Shown: positions 32,850-44,937 of the stretch, piece by piece
Position numbering within the stretch: position 1 is the stretch's first letter
Layout: each line of letters starts with the position of its first letter
NCBI GenBank assembly: GCA_964247385.1
Contig: CAXTUB010000019.1
Location: 1-44,937, forward strand
From: TMP-86 sp964247385
GTDB lineage: Bacteria > Pseudomonadota > Gammaproteobacteria > Steroidobacterales > Steroidobacteraceae
DNA length: 44,937 nt
Direction of reading: 5' to 3'
Made by a program: the position numbers and the translations under genes
Notes under the pieces: model-generated
Database searches by the model: none
Told to the model about the DNA's origin: nothing
The model's input: the letters and a program-made list of their open reading frames with translations, nothing else

Positions 32850-32893
32850 GAGCAGGCTGCTCGCAAAAGCAGCCATACCCTCGTCTCTTACCC

Positions 32894-37105
<4,212 letters not shown>

Positions 37106-37111
37106 GTGCGA

Positions 37112-41188
<4,077 letters not shown>

Positions 41189-41204
41189 GAATTACTTCCT
41201 AGAC

Positions 41205-41230
41205 TCTGTTAGGCGCTTCGCGCCAACTTG
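41205..41230 (-). other. Hairpin in the rplL-rpoB intergenic region
   Basis: Around 41208-41227 the sequence forms a stem GTT-GGCGC / GCGCC-AAC with an unpaired A and a short TTC loop. There is no T-tract. In E. coli this interval holds an attenuator and an RNase III site, so a partial transcription barrier or processing site between rplL and rpoB is the likely role. Inferred from position only. Confidence 0.4.
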
Positions 41231-41290
41231 CAACCGGGATCAACGCGACCCCGGTCCATAAGCACCCGCCGCGCGGGCGAAATCCGCCAC

Positions 41291-41674
41291 TTACTTGATG
41301 GTCGCCTTCGCGCCCGCGTCTTCCAACTTCTTCTTGATGGCGTCCGCGTCCGCCTTCGGAATGCCTTCTTTGACCGTGGAGGGCGCGCCTTCCACCAAGT
41401 CCTTGGCTTCTTTCAATCCGAGCCCGGTAATCTCGCGAATGACCTTGATGACGCCGACCTTATTCGCGCCGAACTCATTCATGGTGACGGTGAACTCGGT
41501 CTGCGCCTCGGCCGCCGGAGCGGCACCACCGCCCGCCGCCGGCGCGGCAGCCATCGCCACGGGCGCCGCCGCCGTGACGTTGAACTTCTTCTCCATATCG
41601 GCGATGAGCTCGACCACTTCGATGACCGACATCTTGGAAATTGCGTCGAGAATTTCGTCTTTTGAAACAGCCAT
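41291..41674 (-). CDS. rplL: 50S ribosomal protein L7/L12
   Basis: The stalk protein that recruits translation GTPases. N-terminal dimerisation domain (MAVSKDEILDAISKMSVIEVV), an alanine-rich hinge near residues 33-57, and the C-terminal domain ITGLGLKEAKDLVEGAPSTVKEG are all normal. Length 127 residues. AGGAG lies about 6 nt before its ATG, directly after rplJ (15 bp). Confidence 0.97.
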   Translation of the reverse strand: MAVSKDEILDAISKMSVIEVVELIADMEKKFNVTAAAPVAMAAAPAAGGGAAPAAEAQTEFTVTMNEFGANKVGVIKVIREITGLGLKEAKDLVEGAPSTVKEGIPKADADAIKKKLEDAGAKATIK

Positions 41675-41689
41675 GGGATCTCCTAAAAA

Positions 41690-42235
41690 TTAAGCTGCAG
41701 GTTGTTCGCCGGCGCCTTTCTTGGCTTCGAGCACGGCGGCGATGGTTCGAACCAACTTCGACTGAGGCGCGGCGAGCGTCCCAACGAACTTGGCAATGGG
41801 TGCCTTCAAAACGCCCAAGAGCTGCGACAACGCTTGGTCCCGTGTGGGAAGCGAGGCAACACGCTCCAGGTCTTGCGCCGCGAGCACTTGCCCGCCAAGC
41901 GACACGAGCGTCGTCACCAACTTGTCGTTGTCTTTGGAAAACGATCTGACGATGCGCGCCGCGGCGCCGGGATCGTCTTGCGAAAATGCCAGCACCACCG
42001 GGCCTTTCAGCTTAGGTGCGATGCATTCGAACGATGTTCCGGCCACGGCTTTGCGGGCCAAGGTGTTTTTCACGATGCGCAAATACACGCCTTCCTTGCG
42101 CGCCTTGGCGCGCAAGTCCGTCATTTGCGTCACGCTCAATCCACGATTTTCCGCGCCAACCACCGACAATGCCTTGGCTGCCACGGCATTCACCTCGGCA
42201 ACCACGGTTTTCTTGTCTTCCAACTTGAGCGGCAC
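41690..42235 (-). CDS. rplJ: 50S ribosomal protein L10
   Basis: L10 anchors the L7/L12 stalk and is the autogenous repressor of rplJL in E. coli. The GTG at 42235 gives PLKLEDKKTVVAEVNAVA, the family's usual start, and has AGAGGAG 5-6 nt upstream; the longer frame is non-homologous. The product is 181 residues with the conserved GLSVTQMTDLR and KNTLARKAV blocks. It starts 178 bp after rplA, within which an L10-binding leader is expected. Confidence 0.93.
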   Translation of the reverse strand: MPLKLEDKKTVVAEVNAVAAKALSVVGAENRGLSVTQMTDLRAKARKEGVYLRIVKNTLARKAVAGTSFECIAPKLKGPVVLAFSQDDPGAAARIVRSFSKDNDKLVTTLVSLGGQVLAAQDLERVASLPTRDQALSQLLGVLKAPIAKFVGTLAAPQSKLVRTIAAVLEAKKGAGEQPAA

Positions 42236-42413
42236 TGGGTTCTCCTCTCTAATACCGGCAGAACCGAAAGCAGCCAACCTGCATTACGATTCCACCATCT
42301 GCGCGGGCTGACTCATTTAAGAGCACCTCGAGCTCTGGCTCTCGTGCTCGCCTGCGGTCTTCGACGGTGAATATGCGTGCGGCATGCACGCACCCTCCAT
42401 CAATCCAAATCTT
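42236..42413 (-). promoter_or_regulatory. Putative L10 leader upstream of rplJ
   Basis: The 178-nt gap between rplA and rplJ contains several short inverted repeats (for example GAGCACGAGAGCCAGAGCTCG near 42320-42350 on the minus strand and GCGTGCATGCCGCACGC near 42380) ahead of the AGAGGAG site. In E. coli and many relatives L10 (with L7/L12) binds a structured leader here to repress translation. The exact structure was not aligned; assignment is by position. Confidence 0.4.
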
Positions 42414-43106
42414 CTACAAATTCAAACTGGTCTGATCGACCGGAACGCCCGGGCCCATGGTCGATGACAGCGTCAGCTTCTTGAGATACACGCCCTTGGA
42501 TGTCGCCGGCTTCACCTTCTGCAAATCGGCGATCAGCGCCAGCAAATTTTCCTTGAGCTTCGCGGCATCGAAACTGGCGCGGCCGATTTGCGCGTGCACC
42601 ACGCCACCCTTGTCGGTGCGGTAGCGCACCTGACCGGATTTCGCATTCTTGACCGCGCCCGCGACATCCGGCGTCACCGTACCCACTTTCGGATTCGGCA
42701 TGAGGCCGCGCGGGCCCAGGATCTGGCCCAACTGACCCACCACGCGCATGGCATCGGGACTTGCGATGACCACATCGAAATCCATTTGCCCCGCCTTCAC
42801 TTTCTCAGCCAGATCATCGAAACCGACGATGTCGGCGCCCGCAGCCTTCGCCGCATCCACATTCTTGCCTTGCGTAAACACGGCGACGCGCACGTTTTTG
42901 CCCGTGCCGTGCGGCATGACCGTGGAGCCGCGTACCTGCTGATCCGACTTCGATGCATCGACGCCGAGATTCACCGCAACATCGACCGACTCGTTGAACT
43001 TGGCGGTCGACAGCTCCTGCACGAGCTTCAATGCATCATCGATCGGATATTGCTTTCCCGGCGTGACCTTCTCTTTCCAATTCTTGGTGCGCTTGACCTC
43101 AGCCAT
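42414..43106 (-). CDS. rplA: 50S ribosomal protein L1
   Basis: Binds 23S rRNA at the E-site stalk and autoregulates rplKA. The ATG at 43106 (MAEVKRTKNWKEKV) overlaps the rplK stop by one base (TAATG); the longer frame is discarded. Conserved GTGKNVRVAVF, MRVVGQLGQILGPRGLMPNPK and GTVTPDV are present. The product is 230 residues, the usual length. Confidence 0.96.
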   Translation of the reverse strand: MAEVKRTKNWKEKVTPGKQYPIDDALKLVQELSTAKFNESVDVAVNLGVDASKSDQQVRGSTVMPHGTGKNVRVAVFTQGKNVDAAKAAGADIVGFDDLAEKVKAGQMDFDVVIASPDAMRVVGQLGQILGPRGLMPNPKVGTVTPDVAGAVKNAKSGQVRYRTDKGGVVHAQIGRASFDAAKLKENLLALIADLQKVKPATSKGVYLKKLTLSSTMGPGVPVDQTSLNL

Positions 43107-43537
43107 TACACGCCCTCCACGTCGACGCCCATGCTGCGCGCGCTGCCCGCGATGGTTTTCACCGCCGCATCGAGATTCGCCGCCGTCAGATCGGGCATTT
43201 TCAATTTCGCAATGTCCTCGAGTTGCTTGCGCGAGATCTTGCCGACCTTGGCGGTATTCGGCGCACCGCTCCCCTTTGGAATACCCAGCGCCTTGGCGAT
43301 GAGCACCGATGCGGGCGGAGTCTTCAGAATGAACGTGAAGCTGCGGTCGCTGTATACGGTGATGACCACCGGCGTCGGCAGACCCTTTTCGAGGTTTTGC
43401 GTCTGCGCATTGAACGCTTTGCAAAACTCCATGATGTTCACGCCTTGCTGGCCCAAGGCCGGGCCGACGGGGGGGCTGGGGTTCGCCTGTCCCGCCGGAA
43501 TCTGCAGCTTGATATAGCCGGTTACTTTCTTCGCCAC
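43106..43537 (-). CDS. rplK: 50S ribosomal protein L11
   Basis: The GTPase-associated-centre protein, 143 residues. VTGYIKLQIPAGQANPSPPVGPALGQ and the C-terminal region GTARSMGVDVEG-like (GSARSMGVDVEGV) are canonical, and the proline-rich N-domain target of thiostrepton is intact. It starts with GTG at 43537 (GUGGCGAAG), with AAGGA about 10 nt upstream. Translationally coupled to rplA by a one-base overlap. Confidence 0.96.
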   Translation of the reverse strand: MAKKVTGYIKLQIPAGQANPSPPVGPALGQQGVNIMEFCKAFNAQTQNLEKGLPTPVVITVYSDRSFTFILKTPPASVLIAKALGIPKGSGAPNTAKVGKISRKQLEDIAKLKMPDLTAANLDAAVKTIAGSARSMGVDVEGV

Positions 43538-43685
43538 GAACTCGCCATCCTTAAGTCCAAATGCTCACTTTTAAAGAGCCCTTGAACGATATTTCCAACT
43601 GATCTTCCCGATGCCGGGAACCTGCTTCTAAACATACCTCGCGGATTCGAGCGGCCTGCGCCCAGGCAGCGCTGCCGCTCCGCCG

Positions 43686-44219
43686 CTAGCCCTTTTCGAC
43701 CTGCGAAAAATCCAACTCCACCGGCGTCGAGCGCCCGAGAATCTGCACCGCTACTTGAAGACGGTTCTTTTCGTAATTCACCGACTCCACCACGCCATTG
43801 AAGTCGTTGAACGGCCCGTCGGTGACACGCACTACTTCGCCCGGCTCGAACAAGACCTTGGGCTTGGGCTTGTCGATGCCCTCTTCCACGCGCCGCAGAA
43901 TCGACATGGCTTCTTTGTCGGAGATGGGCGCGGGTTTATCACTGGACCCGCCGATGAAGCCCAAGACCTTGGGCACTTCTTTGACCAGGTGCCAGGTCTC
44001 TTCGTCCATCTCCATTTGCACGAGCACATAGCCCGGGAAGAACTTGCGGTCGGACTTGCGCTTCTGACCATCGCGCATCTCCACGACTTCCTCGGTGGGC
44101 ACGAGAATCTCGCCGAACTTGTGGTCGAGATTCGCGCGTCGCACGCGCTCCTTCAGCGATTCGGACACCTTGTGCTCGAAATTCGAATACGCATGCACCA
44201 CATACCATCGCAACGACAT
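43686..44219 (-). CDS. nusG: Transcription termination/antitermination protein NusG
   Basis: Joins RNA polymerase to Rho or to the ribosome. The ATG at 44219 gives MSLRWYVVHAYSNFEHKV, the family's normal start, with AGGAG 5 nt upstream; the longer frame overlaps secE. The NGN domain ends near FPGYVLVQMEM and the C-terminal KOW domain follows GEVVRVTDGPFNDFNGVV. Length 177 residues. About 17 bp after secE and 148 bp before rplK. Confidence 0.97.
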   Translation of the reverse strand: MSLRWYVVHAYSNFEHKVSESLKERVRRANLDHKFGEILVPTEEVVEMRDGQKRKSDRKFFPGYVLVQMEMDEETWHLVKEVPKVLGFIGGSSDKPAPISDKEAMSILRRVEEGIDKPKPKVLFEPGEVVRVTDGPFNDFNGVVESVNYEKNRLQVAVQILGRSTPVELDFSQVEKG

Positions 44220-44236
44220 CGATGCTCCTGCCAAAT

Positions 44237-44695
44237 TCAACCTGGCTGCCCAGTCATCGCTCGCGTGATCCACGTGAGCAGCCAATCCAAGGCCCAAAAA
44301 AACAATCCCATGACGATCGCAAAACCAAACACGACGTACGTCGTCTTGATGGTTTCATCGCGCGAAGGCCATACGACCTTGCGCAGCTCGATCCGCGCGC
44401 CGAGCGCGAATTGCCAAAATTGGCGTCCATACCAAGACAGCCACGTCAAACCCAAACCGAGCGCCACGCCGGCCACCACCATGCCGATGCGCAAGCTGAG
44501 CGCGCGATCGTCGAACCAGTAATAGGCGACGATGCCTGCAAGCAGAGCCACGATCGCTGCGACTAGCAGCGCGGTATCTTTCGCCGACGGCGCCGAAGCC
44601 GAGACTCGCACGGGAGCGCGAGCCGCACTTCGCGAATTGCCTACGCTGGGTGCCGTGCCGTGCGGTACGCGAGGCGGGTTATGCATTTCAGCCAT
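44237..44695 (-). CDS. secE: Preprotein translocase subunit SecE
   Basis: The essential SecYEG component, 152 residues. An N-terminal basic/proline-rich extension (about 38 residues) precedes three hydrophobic segments (about 43-59, 69-88 and 121-142); the amphipathic helix ELRKVVWPSRDETIKTTYVV before TM3 is the diagnostic SecE motif. Three membrane helices, as in enterobacterial SecE. Just downstream of the tRNA-Trp gene and upstream of nusG. Confidence 0.95.
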   Translation of the reverse strand: MAEMHNPPRVPHGTAPSVGNSRSAARAPVRVSASAPSAKDTALLVAAIVALLAGIVAYYWFDDRALSLRIGMVVAGVALGLGLTWLSWYGRQFWQFALGARIELRKVVWPSRDETIKTTYVVFGFAIVMGLFFWALDWLLTWITRAMTGQPG

Positions 44696-44721
44696 CGTTA
44701 ATATTCAGACCACCCGCTCAC

Positions 44722-44797
44722 TGGCAGGCCAGGAGGGAATCGAACCCCCAACCTGCGGTTTTGGAGACCGCCGCTCTGCCAATTGAGCTACTGGCCT
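44722..44797 (-). tRNA. trpT: tRNA-Trp (anticodon CCA)
   Basis: On the minus strand a full cloverleaf is readable: acceptor AGGCCAG paired with CTGGCCT, D-arm AGCTCAATTGGCAGAGC, anticodon loop CTCCAAA with anticodon CCA, T-arm GGGGGTTCGATTCCC and an encoded 3' CCA. Located between tuf and secE, as in E. coli-like beta operons. Confidence 0.97.
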
Positions 44798-44820
44798 TTT
44801 CAATCGCTAACGCGAGGACC

Positions 44821-44843
44821 GACGGGGCCGCTGCGGCCCCGTC
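44821..44843 (-). terminator. Perfect hairpin after tuf
   Basis: A 10-bp perfect stem GACGGGGCCG / CGGCCCCGTC with a 3-nt loop lies 15 bp after the tuf stop and 24 bp before tRNA-Trp on the minus strand. There is no T-tract, so it may be a weak or Rho-type terminator or an RNA-processing site separating tuf from tRNA-Trp and secE. Confidence 0.5.
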
Positions 44844-44857
44844 CTTTAAAGAGTAAA

Positions 44858-44937
44858 TCAAGCAATCACTTTTGCGACTACCCCTGCGCCGACGGTTTTG
44901 CCGCCTTCGCGGATGGCAAAGCGCAGGCCCTGCTCCA
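44858..44937 (-). CDS. tuf: Elongation factor Tu, C-terminal fragment (partial at window edge)
   Basis: Minus-strand codons ending at TGA 44858-44860 read ...LRFAIREGGKTVGAGVVAKV-I-A, the invariant C-terminus of EF-Tu domain 3. Only the last 26 codons are in the window. It precedes tRNA-Trp, matching the tufB position, while the other tuf copy (at 1-37) matches tufA after fusA. Confidence 0.92.
   Translation of the reverse strand, partial: EQGLRFAIREGGKTVGAGVVAKVIA

Noticed and set aside
32772..32893. Possible additional gene between intI and rpoC
   Set aside because: Only a terminator hairpin and no ribosome-binding site or coding signal are present.
41205..41230. A GTTAGGCG...CGCCAAC inverted repeat with an unpaired A between rplL and rpoB that looks like a miniature attC core
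   Set aside because: It is only about 20 bp, lies in a conserved ribosomal/RNA polymerase operon and has a ready explanation as an mRNA attenuator or processing hairpin.

Overview
The window is a GC-rich bacterial chromosome segment, most likely from a gammaproteobacterium. The evidence is the gene order tuf, tRNA-Trp, secE, nusG, rplK, rplA, rplJ, rplL, rpoB, rpoC, the EmrAB/NodT-type efflux operon, and the UrcA and DUF2937 proteins. A Steroidobacter/Nevskiales/Xanthomonadales-like relative is possible, but I cannot place it more precisely from sequence alone.

Both ends lie in tuf genes on the minus strand. The 3' end of one EF-Tu gene is at 44858-44937, and the first codons of another are at 1-37. 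Between them are the two halves of the classical beta/str ribosomal cluster, all on the minus strand. The upstream half (44.9 to 32.9 kb) is tuf, tRNA-Trp, secE, nusG, rplKAJL and rpoBC, closed by an intrinsic terminator at 32815-32849. The downstream half (3.1 to 0 kb) is rpsL, rpsG, fusA and tuf, with its own TTGACA/TAAAAT promoter. In many gammaproteobacteria rpoC and rpsL are close neighbours; here about 30 kb of accessory DNA separates them.

That accessory DNA, read from rpsL towards rpoC, contains: a LytTR response regulator with its membrane histidine kinase (3.3-5.3 kb); a UrcA protein, a DUF2937 membrane protein and an 80-residue protein (5.4-6.7 kb); a complete five-step histidine utilisation locus that uses the HutF/HutG route (hutI divergent from hutF-U-H-G) plus a dicarboxylate/amino-acid symporter (6.7-14.8 kb); a translationally coupled MarR, NodT, EmrA, EmrB and secreted-protein operon with a palindromic candidate operator (14.8-20.1 kb); a DUF1345 membrane protein, an EAL-like protein lacking catalytic residues, a hemerythrin and a homocysteine S-methyltransferase (20.2-23.7 kb).

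The most striking element is a chromosomal integron at about 23.8-32.8 kb. It has an IntI tyrosine recombinase (31818-32777, plus strand), an adjacent attI region, and fourteen gene cassettes all read on the minus strand away from intI. Each cassette is followed by an attC of about 120-126 bp; thirteen are very similar and the last is decayed. The box-I arginine of IntI is replaced by glycine (residue 136), so the integrase is probably inactive. Two cassettes carry frameshifts and several attC core sites are mutated, which fits an array that is no longer mobilised. Cassettes include a DUF4160/DUF2442 toxin-antitoxin-like pair, a HEPN-like protein with an RNxxxH motif, a HEAT-repeat protein, an MreB-related short protein, a DUF2059 protein and several unknown membrane or exported proteins. 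Several cassette genes borrow their stop codon from the attC core.
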